From Streptomyces sp. ASQP_92 (lineage in GTDB: Bacteria > Actinomycetota > Actinomycetes > Streptomycetales > Streptomycetaceae), in NCBI RefSeq assembly GCF_025399895.1, contig NZ_JAODUA010000001.1, forward strand, positions 1,116,001-1,180,000: 64,000 bases of DNA, in the 5' to 3' direction. The notes under the pieces are model-generated. The model made no database searches, had not been told where the DNA came from, and saw nothing but the letters and a program-made list of their open reading frames with translations. Positions 52,824-62,776 of this stretch are shown here, piece by piece (the first letter of the stretch is position 1; each line of letters opens with the position of its first letter). The position numbers and the translations under genes were made by a program.

Positions 52824-55316
52824 CTACCGCGCGAGCCGTGCCTTGGTGAACCGGGTCGGCTGCGCCGCCGTCGGATCCTCGGGCCACGGGTGCTTGGGGT
52901 AGCGCCCGCGCAACTCGGCACGGACCGCGCGGTATCCGTCCCGCCAGAAGTTCGCGAGGTCGGCGGTGACCGCGGCGGGCCGGCCGGCGGGGGAGAGCAG
53001 ATGGACGAGGACGGGCACCCCGGCCACCTCCGGTGTGCCGTCCAGGCCGAACATCTCCTGCAACTTGACGGCCAGGACCGGCTGTTCACCTCCGTACTCC
53101 ACCCGTATCCGCGACCCGCTGGGAACCTGGATGCGTTCCGGTGCCAGCTCGTCGAGCCGGGCCGCCTCCCCGGTCGCCCACGGCAGCAGCCGGTTGAGCG
53201 CGGCGCCCGCCTCGATCCGCCCGAGGTCGGCCCGGCGCCGGGCCCGCGACAGCTCCGGCTCCAGCCAGTGGGAGGCGCGGGCGAACAGTTCCTCGTCGGA
53301 CACGTCCGGCCACGGCTCCCCGAGCACCCGGTGCAGAAAGGCGAGCCGCTCCCGCAGCCCCTGGGCGTCCCGGGTCCAGCGCAGCAGCCCGAGCCCCTCG
53401 CGTGCCAGGCCGTCGAGCAGCGCCTGACGCACGAGCGAGGCGTCGGCGTTCTTCAGCGGGCGTACGGACAGCTCGATCGCGCCGAGTCCGGCCACCCGGC
53501 GGGCCACGACGTCGCCGTCCTCCCAGCGCACCTCCTCGCCGTCGGTCAGCAGGTGCCCCGCGGCGAGCCGGGCGGTCGACTCGTCGATGACGGCCGCCAG
53601 ACGGACCCGGGCGGACGCCGCCTGCACCGGCCGGTCCGCGACGGCCACCGCCAGCCAGCCCGCCGTGCCGAGCCCGGAGCCCTGCCCCACCTCGGCGCCG
53701 GTACCGGACGCCATAAGGAACGAACCGCCGCCACGACCCCGCGCCACCCGTTCCGGGAACGCCAGCGCGGCGATCAGCCCGGTGGCGGCCTCGGCGGAGC
53801 CCGCCTCGGGATGGGTTCCGGCGAACGAGGCGAGGCGTCGCACCTCCTGGAGCCAGCGCGCCGCGTATCCGTCCCCGCCCCGGCGCGCGGTGCGCCAGGC
53901 CGCCGCCAGGTCGTCCCCGTACTCCCGCGGAGGCTCCTCGCTGAGCAGGGCCACCACCTCCGCCGCCCTGCGGGCGCCGACCTCCGAGGCGCCGTCGAGC
54001 AGGGCCCGCGCGAGCCGGGGATGCAGGCCGAGCCGGGCCATGCGGGCACCCCGGTCGGTGGCGCGCCCCTGGTCGTCGACCGCGCCGATCGCCGTCAGGA
54101 CCGAACGGGCCGCGGCCATCGCGCCCGCCGGCGGCGCATCGAGCAGGGCGAGGCCCTCGGCCGAGGGATCGCCCCAGCAGGCGGCCTGCAGGGCGAACGC
54201 GGCCAGGTCGGCGACCTTGATCTCGGGGGCCGGGAAGCGCGGCAGGCGATTGTTCTCCGCCTCGGTCCAGCACCGGTACACCGCGCCCGGCGCCTCGCGA
54301 CCGGCCCGGCCCGCGCGCTGGCGGGCCGCCGCCTGCGAGGCCCGCACCGTGGTCAGCGCGCCCAGGCCGCGGGCGTGGTCCACGCGCGGTTCGCGGGCCA
54401 GGCCGCAGTCCACGACCACCCGCACCCCGGGCACCGTCAGTGAGGACTCGGCGACCGAGGTGGCGAGCACCACTCTTCGCCCCTCGGAACCGGCGAGCAC
54501 CGCGTCCTGCACGGAGGCCGGGGCCCGGCCGTGCACCTGAAGCACCTCCACGCCCGGCAGATCGCCCAACTGCCGTGCCACCCGGGCGATTTCACCCACC
54601 CCCGGCAGGAAGCACAGCACGTCGCCGGCCCGCTCGGTCAGCGCCCGGCGCACGGTGGCGGCCACATGGGAGAGCAGCGCCGGGTCCACCCGCATGCCGT
54701 GCGGTGGCCGCACCGGCTGCGAGGGCGGGGCCCACACCACCTCCACGGGGTGGGCGACCCCTGCGGCCTCCACCACCGGCGCGTCCCCGAGCAGCCTGGC
54801 CCAGCCCTCGGCGTCCGTCGTCGCCGAGGCCGCCAGCAGGCGCAGCTCGGGTCGCAGTGCGGCTCGTACGTCGAGCAGGAAGGCGGCGACGGTGTCCGCG
54901 TCGAGATGGCGCTCATGGCATTCGTCGAGCACCACGACGTCGACCCCGGTCAACTCCTGGTCGCGTTGCAGGCGTTGGAGCAGCACGCCCGTGGTGACGA
55001 CCTCCACGACGGTCTCGGCGCTCACGGAACGTTCGCCGCGCACGGTGAAGCCGACCCGTCCACCGGTGCGCTCGCCGAGCAGCCAGGCCATGCGGCGTGC
55101 GGCCGCCCGTGCCGCGATCCGGCGCGGTTCGGCGACCATGACCCGCCGCGCCGGGCCGCCCCCGACCAGCCCCGCCAGGACGAGCGGCACAAGGGTGGTC
55201 TTGCCGGTGCCGGGCGGGGCGCACAGCACCGCCGTGCCGTGCCCGTCGAGTGCGGCGAGCAGCTCGGGCACGGCCTCGCGTACGGGGAGGGCGTCGAGTG
55301 CGGCGGTTCGGATCAT
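52824..55316 (-). CDS. hrpB: ATP-dependent helicase HrpB
   Basis: 830 aa DEAH-type helicase. Walker A PPGTGKTT at 34-41, DECH at 131-134, SAT, and the QRAGRAGR-type GRAGREAPG segment. HrpB-specific C-terminal domain with RIRVEYGGEQPVLAVKLQEMFG and a basic end (TRFTKARLAR). RNA or DNA substrate unknown in this genus. Start at ATG 55316; a longer frame of 20 codons upstream is unlikely. Confidence 0.93.
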   Translation of the reverse strand: MIRTAALDALPVREAVPELLAALDGHGTAVLCAPPGTGKTTLVPLVLAGLVGGGPARRVMVAEPRRIAARAAARRMAWLLGERTGGRVGFTVRGERSVSAETVVEVVTTGVLLQRLQRDQELTGVDVVVLDECHERHLDADTVAAFLLDVRAALRPELRLLAASATTDAEGWARLLGDAPVVEAAGVAHPVEVVWAPPSQPVRPPHGMRVDPALLSHVAATVRRALTERAGDVLCFLPGVGEIARVARQLGDLPGVEVLQVHGRAPASVQDAVLAGSEGRRVVLATSVAESSLTVPGVRVVVDCGLAREPRVDHARGLGALTTVRASQAAARQRAGRAGREAPGAVYRCWTEAENNRLPRFPAPEIKVADLAAFALQAACWGDPSAEGLALLDAPPAGAMAAARSVLTAIGAVDDQGRATDRGARMARLGLHPRLARALLDGASEVGARRAAEVVALLSEEPPREYGDDLAAAWRTARRGGDGYAARWLQEVRRLASFAGTHPEAGSAEAATGLIAALAFPERVARGRGGGSFLMASGTGAEVGQGSGLGTAGWLAVAVADRPVQAASARVRLAAVIDESTARLAAGHLLTDGEEVRWEDGDVVARRVAGLGAIELSVRPLKNADASLVRQALLDGLAREGLGLLRWTRDAQGLRERLAFLHRVLGEPWPDVSDEELFARASHWLEPELSRARRRADLGRIEAGAALNRLLPWATGEAARLDELAPERIQVPSGSRIRVEYGGEQPVLAVKLQEMFGLDGTPEVAGVPVLVHLLSPAGRPAAVTADLANFWRDGYRAVRAELRGRYPKHPWPEDPTAAQPTRFTKARLAR

Positions 55317-55408
55317 GCGCTCAGTGTCGTACGTCCCGCCGGACGGCGTGACGCTCTGTCCACAGGGCCGGTCCATTTGTATGACTGACGCTGGGCACCA
55401 CGTGGCGG

Positions 55409-55429
55409 GCTCGCCCCGTGCGGGCGAGC
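55409..55429 (-). terminator. Hairpin after the methyltransferase gene
   Basis: GCTCGCCC and GGGCGAGC pair around CGTGC just past the stop at 55447 on the minus strand. Short, with no T tract. Confidence 0.5.
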
Positions 55430-55446
55430 GGGCCGGCCCTACGAGG

Positions 55447-56286
55447 TCAGTCCCGTACGCACACGAAGATCGCGGTGCCGGGGATCAGATTGCCCCGCAG
55501 CGGGGACCAGCCGCCCCACTCCTGGCCGTTCCAGGCCGGCCACTCCGGCTCGACCAGGTCCTCCAGGCGGAAGCCGCCCGCCACCACGTCCCGCACCCGG
55601 TCGCCCAGCGTGCGGTGGTGCTCCACATAGACCGCGTCACCGTTCTCGTCCTGCTCGACATAGGGCGTGCGGTCGAAATAGGAGGCGGCCACGGACAGAC
55701 CCTCGGGGCCCGGCTCGTCGGGAAAGGCCCAGCGGATCGGGTGCGTGACCGAGAAGACCCAGCGGCCGCCGGGGCGCAACACCCGGCGGACCTCGCGGAA
55801 CACCTTCACCGGGTCCGCCACGAAGGGCACCGCGCCGTACGCCGAGCACGCCAGATCGAAGGAGCCGTCCTGGAACGGCAGGGCGCCCGCGTCCGCCTCG
55901 ATCAGCGGAAAGGCGCCGCCGTCGATGCGCAGCGCGTGCTGGAGCTGGCGGTGCGAGAGGTCCAGGGCCACCGGGCGCGCGCCCTGGGCGGCCAGCCAGC
56001 GCGAGCACTGGGCCGCGCCCGCGCCGATCTCCAGGACGTCCAGGCCCTTGAGGGACTCGGCCGGGCCGAGCAGCCGCGCGTCCGCCTCGTCCAGCCCCTC
56101 GGGCCCCCACACGAACCGGTCGTCCCCGAGGAACGCGCCGTGGTCGGTCTGGTACTCGTCGGCGTTGCGGTCCCACCAGCCCCGGCTGGCCCGGCTGCTC
56201 TCCGTGTCCCCGGCCGTACGGCGGGTCGCCGCGGGCTCGGCATCGGAGCCGTTCTCGGACTCGTACGCTTGGATCTCTTGGCTCAT
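55447..56286 (-). CDS. Class I SAM-dependent methyltransferase
   Basis: 279 aa. LDVLEIGAGAAQCSRWL is motif I for SAM; DLACSAYGAVPFV and RVLRPGGRWVFSVTHP are motifs II and III. The first 35 residues are polar and probably disordered. Substrate unknown. It is divergent from rpsA, with ATG at 56286. Confidence 0.85.
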   Translation of the reverse strand: MSQEIQAYESENGSDAEPAATRRTAGDTESSRASRGWWDRNADEYQTDHGAFLGDDRFVWGPEGLDEADARLLGPAESLKGLDVLEIGAGAAQCSRWLAAQGARPVALDLSHRQLQHALRIDGGAFPLIEADAGALPFQDGSFDLACSAYGAVPFVADPVKVFREVRRVLRPGGRWVFSVTHPIRWAFPDEPGPEGLSVAASYFDRTPYVEQDENGDAVYVEHHRTLGDRVRDVVAGGFRLEDLVEPEWPAWNGQEWGGWSPLRGNLIPGTAIFVCVRD

Positions 56287-56431
56287 CGTGTCCGTCGTTG
56301 TAGTTTGCGCGGAACGCGACCCCGTGTTCTCGAAGGTTCTCGAAAGAGGTCTGCGGGGCCCATCGGGGCCTCGGGGAACCTTAGTTGTGCCGGGATTGCG
56401 GGGATCCTCCCCGGGTGTGCGCCTTCGCGCA

Positions 56432-56460
56432 TTGACCCTGTCCGGCTGCCCCCGTATGCT
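56432..56460 (+). promoter_or_regulatory. rpsA promoter
   Basis: TTGACC (56432-56437) and TATGCT (56455-56460) are separated by exactly 17 bp, close to the housekeeping HrdB consensus. Start would be near 56467, giving a leader of about 195 nt. Confidence 0.8.
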
Positions 56461-56525
56461 ACAAGTTGCGCTGCGAGCCTGCGCACCTCAGACCTAGCAG
56501 GCGCGCTTCCATCTGTTGTATGTCC

Positions 56526-56567
56526 CCTCGGTTGTCGAGGCGCCATCCGGACCGACCCGGATCGGCG
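56526..56567 (+). other. Paired stem-loops in the rpsA leader
   Basis: CCTCG/CGAGG around GTTGT (56526-56540) is followed at once by CGCCATCCGG / CCGGATCGGCG around ACCGAC (56541-56567). Two adjacent helices in the leader of a ribosomal-protein gene suggest post-transcriptional control, perhaps by S1 itself. Confidence 0.55.
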
Positions 56568-56660
56568 CTTCCCAGGCTGTCCGGCTTATGCAGAGGCGAT
56601 ACGGGCTTTCGGCGTGGCAGTACCTACGACTTTCTGTCCGTAACCGGAGCCCTTTCCCAC

Positions 56661-58160
56661 ATGACGAGCAGCACCGAGACCACCTCTACCACTCCGCAGG
56701 TAGCGGTCAACGACATCGGTAACGAGGAAGCCTTCCTCGCCGCGATCGACGAGACGATCAAGTACTTCAACGACGGCGACATCGTCGACGGCGTCATCGT
56801 GAAGGTCGACCGGGACGAGGTCCTGCTCGACATCGGTTACAAGACCGAAGGCGTGATCCCGAGCCGCGAGCTCTCGATCAAGCACGACGTCGACCCGAAC
56901 GAGGTCGTCAAGGTCGGCGACGAGATCGAGGCCCTGGTTCTCCAGAAGGAGGACAAGGAAGGCCGCCTGATCCTGTCCAAGAAGCGCGCTCAGTACGAGC
57001 GTGCCTGGGGCACGATCGAGAAGATCAAGGAAGAAGACGGCATCGTCACCGGTACCGTCATCGAGGTCGTCAAGGGTGGTCTCATCCTCGACATCGGCCT
57101 CCGTGGCTTCCTGCCGGCCTCCCTCGTCGAGATGCGCCGTGTCCGCGACCTCCAGCCCTACGTGGGCAAGGAGCTCGAGGCGAAGATCATCGAGCTGGAC
57201 AAGAACCGCAACAACGTGGTCCTGTCCCGCCGCGCCTGGCTCGAGCAGACCCAGTCCGAGGTTCGCCAGACGTTCCTCACCACCCTGCAGAAGGGTCAGG
57301 TCCGCTCCGGCGTCGTCTCCTCGATCGTCAACTTCGGTGCCTTCGTGGACCTGGGTGGCGTCGACGGTCTCGTGCACGTCTCCGAGCTCTCCTGGAAGCA
57401 CATCGACCACCCGTCCGAGGTTGTCGAGGTCGGCCAGGAAGTCACCGTCGAGGTCCTCGACGTCGACATGGACCGCGAGCGTGTCTCCCTGTCGCTGAAG
57501 GCGACGCAGGAAGACCCGTGGCAGCAGTTCGCCCGTACGCACCAGATCGGGCAGGTCGTCCCCGGTAAGGTCACCAAGCTCGTTCCGTTCGGTGCGTTCG
57601 TGCGCGTCGACGAGGGCATCGAGGGCCTGGTCCACATCTCCGAGCTGGCCGAGCGCCACGTGGAGATCCCGGAGCAGGTCGTCCAGGTCAACGACGAGAT
57701 CTTCGTCAAGGTCATCGACATCGACCTCGAGCGTCGCCGGATCTCGCTGTCCCTGAAGCAGGCCAACGAGTCCTTCGGTGCCGACCCGGCGTCGGTCGAG
57801 TTCGACCCGACCCTGTACGGCATGGCCGCGTCCTACGACGACCAGGGCAACTACATCTACCCCGAGGGCTTCGACCCCGAGACCAACGACTGGCTCGAGG
57901 GCTACGAGACCCAGCGCGAGGCGTGGGAGGGCCAGTACGCCGAGGCGCAGTCGCGCTTCGAGCAGCACCAGGCCCAGGTCATCAAGTCCCGCGAGGCCGA
58001 CGAGGCCGCCGCTGCCGAGGGCGCTGCCGCTCCGGCCGGTGCCCCGGCGGGCGTCTCCGGTGGTTCGTACTCCTCGGAGTCCGACGACAACTCCGGCGCC
58101 CTGGCGTCGGACGAGGCGCTGGCTGCCCTGCGCGAGAAGCTGGCGGGCGGCCAGAGCTGA
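56661..58160 (+). CDS. rpsA: 30S ribosomal protein S1
   Basis: 499 aa with four S1 RNA-binding domains, as usual in actinobacteria: starting near DGDIVDGVIVKVD, DGIVTGTVIEVVKGG, KGQVRSGVVSSIVNFGAFVDLGG and IGQVVPGKVTKLVPFGAFVRVDEG. The acidic, Ala-rich tail ends LREKLAGGQS. It helps mRNA bind the ribosome. Its codons are the most strongly biased in the window, as expected for a highly expressed gene. The ribosome binding site (CCGGAGCC) is set 11 nt back. Confidence 0.97.
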   Translation: MTSSTETTSTTPQVAVNDIGNEEAFLAAIDETIKYFNDGDIVDGVIVKVDRDEVLLDIGYKTEGVIPSRELSIKHDVDPNEVVKVGDEIEALVLQKEDKEGRLILSKKRAQYERAWGTIEKIKEEDGIVTGTVIEVVKGGLILDIGLRGFLPASLVEMRRVRDLQPYVGKELEAKIIELDKNRNNVVLSRRAWLEQTQSEVRQTFLTTLQKGQVRSGVVSSIVNFGAFVDLGGVDGLVHVSELSWKHIDHPSEVVEVGQEVTVEVLDVDMDRERVSLSLKATQEDPWQQFARTHQIGQVVPGKVTKLVPFGAFVRVDEGIEGLVHISELAERHVEIPEQVVQVNDEIFVKVIDIDLERRRISLSLKQANESFGADPASVEFDPTLYGMAASYDDQGNYIYPEGFDPETNDWLEGYETQREAWEGQYAEAQSRFEQHQAQVIKSREADEAAAAEGAAAPAGAPAGVSGGSYSSESDDNSGALASDEALAALREKLAGGQS

Positions 58161-58190
58161 CGCTCTGATCCCGGCTGGTAGATAGCTGAA

Positions 58191-58225
58191 AGTAAGGCCC
58201 GCTCCCCTTGGGGGCGGGCCTTACT
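58191..58225. terminator. Terminator between rpsA and the convergent beta-helix gene
   Basis: AGTAAGGCCCGC and GCGGGCCTTACT form a perfect 12-bp stem with a TCCCCTTGGGG inner part; it is symmetrical enough to act in both directions. Confidence 0.88.
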
Positions 58226-58256
58226 TCATGTCCGCAGGCGACCGGAACGCGCGTCC

Positions 58257-59219
58257 CTACGGGGTGACGGGGATATTGGTCAGCCCCTCGCCGCCGATGA
58301 CCGTGTTGCTGCGGTAGACGGTCGTGGGGCACGTGGCCGCGCTGTAGTTGGTGACGTTGACGGCGAGCCGCAGCGCGCCGGGGGAGTCGCTCAGGTCCGA
58401 GGTGTTGGAGCGGAAGACCGTGCCGCATCCCCAGCCGGACTGCTGGGTGTGGGTCTCGTAGCCGTTGTTCAGGGTGTGCACCCCGGTGTTGTTCTCCACC
58501 AGGACGTCGTTTCCCTTCACGTCGACCCAGGAGTCGTCGAAGTGGGCGTTGGTCAACCCGCTGCCGTCGAAATGGTTGCCCACGATGCGGGTGCCGGTGG
58601 TGCCCTCCTTCACGTCGACGTTCTCGCCGCCGACGCCGGGCCCGATGGTGTTGTCGGTGATCTCCACCTGATCGCTGCGGTCCGACAGATCGCCGGCCGT
58701 GCCGACGTACACGCCCTCGCCCATGCCGCTGCCGTCCCGGCCGGTGTCGTAGATCCGCGAGTTCCTGATGAGGCCGTTCTTGCTGGACTTGCGGAAGTGC
58801 ACGCCCTCCATGGTGAGGCCGTGCACGGTGACGGAGTCCAGAACGACCCCGACGGCGGTGTCCATCACGATGCCCTTCTGGCCGCCTGTGACGGTGAGGC
58901 CCTGGACGGTCCAGTACGAGGCGCCGTTGAGGTGGAGCCCGTAGCCGCCGCCCGCGGTGAGGACGGCCCTCGACGAGCCGGCCAGGGTGATCCGCGCCGA
59001 GGCGGTTCCGCCCGTCGTCGCCTTGAAGTTGCCGGTGTACGTGCCGTCGGCGAGCTTGATCGTGTCGCCGGGCTTGGCCGCGGCGAGGGCGGACTTGAGC
59101 TGGGCGGCCGTGGCCACATTGATGACCGCCGCGGTATCGGCGTGGGCGGTCGTGAGGGCGGGGACGCCCACGGCGAGGGTGGTCGTCAGCAGGGAGAGAA
59201 GCAGCGGGCGCGTGCGCAT
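58257..59219 (-). CDS. Secreted right-handed parallel beta-helix protein (pectate lyase-like)
   Basis: 320 aa. Signal peptide ends at AHA (residue ~27). ATAAQLKSALAAAKPGDTIKLADGTYTG is the start of the pectate-lyase/chondroitinase B type beta-helix; many short NNT, NS and GN turns follow. Two cysteines in GCGTV and ATCPT may pair. It probably binds or cleaves a polysaccharide, but the catalytic residues were not identified. A DasR-like box lies 105 bp upstream. Confidence 0.82.
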   Translation of the reverse strand: MRTRPLLLSLLTTTLAVGVPALTTAHADTAAVINVATAAQLKSALAAAKPGDTIKLADGTYTGNFKATTGGTASARITLAGSSRAVLTAGGGYGLHLNGASYWTVQGLTVTGGQKGIVMDTAVGVVLDSVTVHGLTMEGVHFRKSSKNGLIRNSRIYDTGRDGSGMGEGVYVGTAGDLSDRSDQVEITDNTIGPGVGGENVDVKEGTTGTRIVGNHFDGSGLTNAHFDDSWVDVKGNDVLVENNTGVHTLNNGYETHTQQSGWGCGTVFRSNTSDLSDSPGALRLAVNVTNYSAATCPTTVYRSNTVIGGEGLTNIPVTP

Positions 59220-59321
59220 GGGGGATCCTCCGCGTCAATGCCATGTTCTCGTACATGAATGGGGGGCGAGAACCTGAACTCCGTACCGCTGGGTGAACCT
59301 AGGGTGGCCCTGTGGGCATGT

Positions 59322-59337
59322 CAAGGTCTGGACCAGA
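59322..59337. promoter_or_regulatory. DasR-responsive-element-like site
   Basis: CAAGGTCTGGACCAGA matches 10 of the 12 core positions of the dre palindrome TGGTCTAGACCA. It lies upstream of the secreted beta-helix gene and 217 bp before the PAC2 gene. The rest of the gap 59220-59553 shows nothing else. Confidence 0.45.
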
Positions 59338-59553
59338 GGGCGCCGGATCGGAGATGCCGAGGCTCAACTCGGCTTGCCCACAACCGAGTTGGCAGACGCC
59401 TCGGCCCCGAGGGGCTTCCTGTGGGCGAACACGTGGTCCGGGTACCTGGTGAGCCTCTCCGGCGAGCGCCGCTTTGCGGGAAAGGGGCGCGGACGGGAAT
59501 GCCCGCGTCCTGGCGGTCGTTCTTCCTGGTGAACACGAGGAGGAGCGGTAATC

Positions 59554-60492
59554 GTGCTTGATCCGCAGAGTTTGTACGAATGGGAGCCGAAGGGCCTCGC
59601 CGTCGTCGACATGGCGCTCGCGCAGGAGTCGGCGGGCCTGGTCATGCTGTACCACTTCGACGGCTACATCGACGCGGGTGAGACCGGCGAGCAGATCGTC
59701 GAGAAGGTGCTGGACACACTGCCCCACCAGGTGGTCGCCCGCTTCGACCACGACAGACTCGTCGACTACCGCGCCCGCCGCCCCCTGTTGACGTTCCGGC
59801 GCGACCGCTGGACCGACTTCGAGGTGCCCGCGCTGGAGGTGCGCCTGGTGCAGGACGCCACGGGCGCGCCCTTCTTGCTGATGTCGGGCCCCGAGCCGGA
59901 CGTGGAGTGGGAGCGCTTCGCGCTGGCCGTGCGCCAGATCGTGGAGCGTCTCGGTGTGCGTCTCTCGGTCAACTTCCACGGCATCCCGATGGGCGTGCCG
60001 CACACCCGCCCCGTCGGCCTCACTCCGCACGGCAACCGCACCGACCTGATGCCCGGCCACCGTTCGCCGTTCGACGAGGCGCAGGTGCCCGGCAGCGCGG
60101 AGTCGCTGATCGAGTACCGCCTCATGGAGTCCGGCCACGACGTCCTGGGCGTCGCCGCCCATGTGCCGCACTATGTGGCGCGTTCCTCCTACCCGGACGC
60201 GGCCCTGACGGCCCTGGAGGCGGTCACGGCGGCAACGGGCCTGGTCCTGCCGAGCGTCGCGCACAGCCTCCGTACGGAGGCGCAGCGCACCCAGACCGAG
60301 ATCGAGCGGCAGATCGGAGAGGGCGACGAGGAACTGGTCAGCCTGGTGCAGGGACTTGAGCACCAGTACGACGCGGTGGCGGGCGCCGAATCGCGCGGCA
60401 ACCTCGTCGCCGAGCCGGCCGATCTCCCGTCGGCGGAGGAGCTGGGCCGCGAGTTCGAGCGCTTTCTCGCGGAGCGGGAGGGCGATGCGTAG
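59554..60492 (+). CDS. PAC2-family protein
   Basis: 312 aa. [21 protein letters not shown] at the start and [18 protein letters not shown] are typical of the PAC2 family, related to proteasome assembly chaperones and found widely in actinobacteria. The C-terminus is helical and acidic. GGAGGAG before the GTG start is strong. It precedes coaE by 24 bp and is likely cotranscribed. Confidence 0.87.
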   Translation: MLDPQSLYEWEPKGLAVVDMALAQESAGLVMLYHFDGYIDAGETGEQIVEKVLDTLPHQVVARFDHDRLVDYRARRPLLTFRRDRWTDFEVPALEVRLVQDATGAPFLLMSGPEPDVEWERFALAVRQIVERLGVRLSVNFHGIPMGVPHTRPVGLTPHGNRTDLMPGHRSPFDEAQVPGSAESLIEYRLMESGHDVLGVAAHVPHYVARSSYPDAALTALEAVTAATGLVLPSVAHSLRTEAQRTQTEIERQIGEGDEELVSLVQGLEHQYDAVAGAESRGNLVAEPADLPSAEELGREFERFLAEREGDA

Positions 60493-60516
60493 TGGCGTCC
60501 GCCTAAGCTTCCGCTC

Positions 60517-61116
60517 ATGCTGAAGGTGGGCCTGACCGGCGGTATCGGCGCCGGCAAGAGCGAAGTGTCACGGCTGCTCGTCTCCTACGGAGCCGTGCTG
60601 ATCGACGCGGACAGGATCGCGCGCGAGGTCGTCGAGCCCGGAACTCCGGGCCTGGCGGCGGTCGTCGAGGCATTCGGCCCCGACATCCTGTCCGCCGACG
60701 GCACCCTGGACCGCCCCCGGCTGGGGGGCATCGTCTTCTCCGACCCGGAGAAGCTGGCGACCCTCAATGGCATCGTGCATCCGCTGGTGGGCGCGCGGTC
60801 CGCCGAGCTGGAATCGGCGGCCGGCGCCGACTCCGTCGTCATCCACGACGTTCCCCTCCTGACGGAGAACGGTCTGGCGGCCCTCTACGACCTGGTGGTC
60901 GTCGTCGACGCGAGCACCGAGACCCAACTCGACCGGCTGGTGCGCCTGCGCGGCATGGCGGCCGACGAGGCCCGCGCCCGCATGGCCGCCCAGGCCGACC
61001 GATCCCAGCGCCTGGCCGTCGCCGACCTCGTCATCGACAACGACGGCCCGCTGGAAGCGCTCGAACCCCAGGTGCGCAAGGTGTGGTCCGAGCTGCTGGA
61101 GCGAACCGCACGGTAG
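60517..61116 (+). CDS. coaE: Dephospho-CoA kinase
   Basis: 199 aa; the last step of coenzyme A synthesis. Walker A GGIGAGKS at 8-15, DADRIAREV and [10 protein letters not shown] are the family motifs. Actinobacterial CoaE often carries a C-terminal UPF0157 domain; here it is absent, giving the short form. Confidence 0.95.
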   Translation: MLKVGLTGGIGAGKSEVSRLLVSYGAVLIDADRIAREVVEPGTPGLAAVVEAFGPDILSADGTLDRPRLGGIVFSDPEKLATLNGIVHPLVGARSAELESAAGADSVVIHDVPLLTENGLAALYDLVVVVDASTETQLDRLVRLRGMAADEARARMAAQADRSQRLAVADLVIDNDGPLEALEPQVRKVWSELLERTAR

Positions 61117-61341
61117 CGGGCGAGGCAGGGCGGGGGCCTTGCTGCCTCCATGCCGGGCACACGGCCGCCGTATGCGAGCGGTTCGGCAGCCGTGTCAGAA
61201 CCCCTGGAAGACTCGCGGGCGGGGGCCCGGGACTCCCCGGGCGCTGCGGATACGTAAGCGAACCGTACGGATTTCCCTCATCATGCTGGGTTTCCCGGGC
61301 TTGCCCCGCCGTCCGTCGCCGGTGCGGATTACGATCCGACC

Positions 61342-61728
61342 GTGCTCTTCGTACTGGCGGGTTTCACGGCGATCGGCGGCCTGGTGGCGCTGCTCGCCGG
61401 GGCGTACGGGCTGCGGGAGACCCGGCGCGTCGAGCGGGCGGGGGAGCCCGCGTGGGCGCTCGTGAAGGCGCCCCCGCCTGGCTCGACACGTCCTCTCCTC
61501 CAGTTCGAGACGGCTGACGGTCTCGTCCTCGAACTCCCTTCGCCCGTCCCGCCGAGCCGCCGCGAACCGCTTCCGCCGGGCGTCGGCGTCCGGCTGTCCT
61601 ACGACCCGGAGGACCCCCGCAGCATCGTCCTCCTTGGCCGCCAACGCACCTCCCTGGACCGGGCGTTCATGGTGGCGGGCGGAGTCCTCGTCACGCTCGG
61701 GCTGACCCTGGCGGCGGCCGCCCTCTGA
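61342..61728 (+). CDS. DUF3592-like small membrane protein
   Basis: 128 aa. Two hydrophobic helices (LFVLAGFTAIGGLVALLAGA and FMVAGGVLVTLGLTLAAAAL) flank an outside domain with LSYDPEDPRSIVLLG, which is the DUF3592 signature. GTG start. Function unknown. Confidence 0.75.
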   Translation: MLFVLAGFTAIGGLVALLAGAYGLRETRRVERAGEPAWALVKAPPPGSTRPLLQFETADGLVLELPSPVPPSRREPLPPGVGVRLSYDPEDPRSIVLLGRQRTSLDRAFMVAGGVLVTLGLTLAAAAL

Positions 61729-61823
61729 GCCGTGGCGCCGGGGCGTAAGCGTGTTCACAGGCGTACGGAATACCGGGGCCGGGCATGGCGTTGACATCGC
61801 GCAGCGAGGGAAAGGACAGGCAC

Positions 61824-62195
61824 GTGGCCGAAAGCACTCCCGAGACCCACGTCATCGACTACCGCGCGGCCGAGCAACTCCTGGCCGCCCGGGATCCGCG
61901 TGGTGCCGTGAAACTCCTCGACTCGGTCATCGCGGCCCACCCCGAGAACACCGCGGCCCGCCTGCTCAGGGCCCGCGCCTTCTTCGCCTCGGCCCAGCTC
62001 CGCTCGGCCGAGCTGGAGTTCCAGCTCGTCCTGGAACGCGAGCCGGACAACGCCTTCGCCCACTTCGCCCTGGCCCGCACCTATGAACGCCAGGCCCGCC
62101 CGGACCAGGCCAAGCGCCACTTCCGCCTGGCCGCCGCCCTGGACCCGAAGCCGGACTATGTGGCGGCGGCACGCTTCGAGGAGGACGGGGACTAG
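61824..62195 (+). CDS. Tetratricopeptide-repeat protein
   Basis: 123 aa from GTG 61824 (GGAC before it); ATG 61785 would add 13 residues. Three TPR-like helix pairs: AEQLLAARDPRGAVKLLDSV, AARLLRARAFFASAQL and AFAHFALARTYERQARPDQA. A protein-protein adaptor in the cytoplasm; partners unknown. Confidence 0.8.
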   Translation: MAESTPETHVIDYRAAEQLLAARDPRGAVKLLDSVIAAHPENTAARLLRARAFFASAQLRSAELEFQLVLEREPDNAFAHFALARTYERQARPDQAKRHFRLAAALDPKPDYVAAARFEEDGD

Positions 62196-62244
62196 CGGGG
62201 CCGGTGGTGCCTGCTCCGGGGCTCGGGGGAGGCGGGGCCGGCCC

Positions 62245-62514
62245 TCACGGGCGGCGTTTGCGCAGCGGCTCGTACGGCGGGACGTCGCGGCCCGGCTGGT
62301 AGTGGGGGCCCTGCCGGATATGGCGGACGATCACGAACAGATCGACGACGATGACCGCCGACAGAACCGCGCAGGCCGCCATCCACCCCGGCCGTCCCTC
62401 CAGCGCGAAGCCGACCGTGCCACCGAGGGCCCAGATCAGGCCCCAGATGCTCAGCCAGAGCCGCATCCGCAGGGGACTGCGGGCGGTGATCGGTTCGTTA
62501 CCGGTACGCGGCAT
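62245..62514 (-). CDS. DUF6343-like small membrane protein
   Basis: 89 aa. Two helices (LWLSIWGLIWALGGTVGFAL and AACAVLSAVIVVDLFVIVRH) with a basic C-terminus ending RKRRP. NEPITARSPLRMRLWLS resembles the DUF6343 family. Function unknown. Confidence 0.7.
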   Translation of the reverse strand: MPRTGNEPITARSPLRMRLWLSIWGLIWALGGTVGFALEGRPGWMAACAVLSAVIVVDLFVIVRHIRQGPHYQPGRDVPPYEPLRKRRP

Positions 62515-62776
62515 GGTGATCGCCTCTATAGAGGGTGTACCCGCTGGGGCGGGGGTGAAAGCGTGGGGCGTGTCGAATCTGCCGGGCGGCGCGTTCCTGG
62601 TCTCCGAGTGCCGTATTCACGGGGCGGCGCGGAGGTCGTGCGCGCGGCGGATCCAGGCGCTTCCAGGTGAGGGGGAGCAAGCCGGGGCCGGGCCGCCGGG
62701 GCGCGCGAGGCGCGTCCAGAGGGCGGGCCCGCGCATACTGCGGCGCGAAGGCAGCGCGCTGGCTAGGGTGGCGCGC

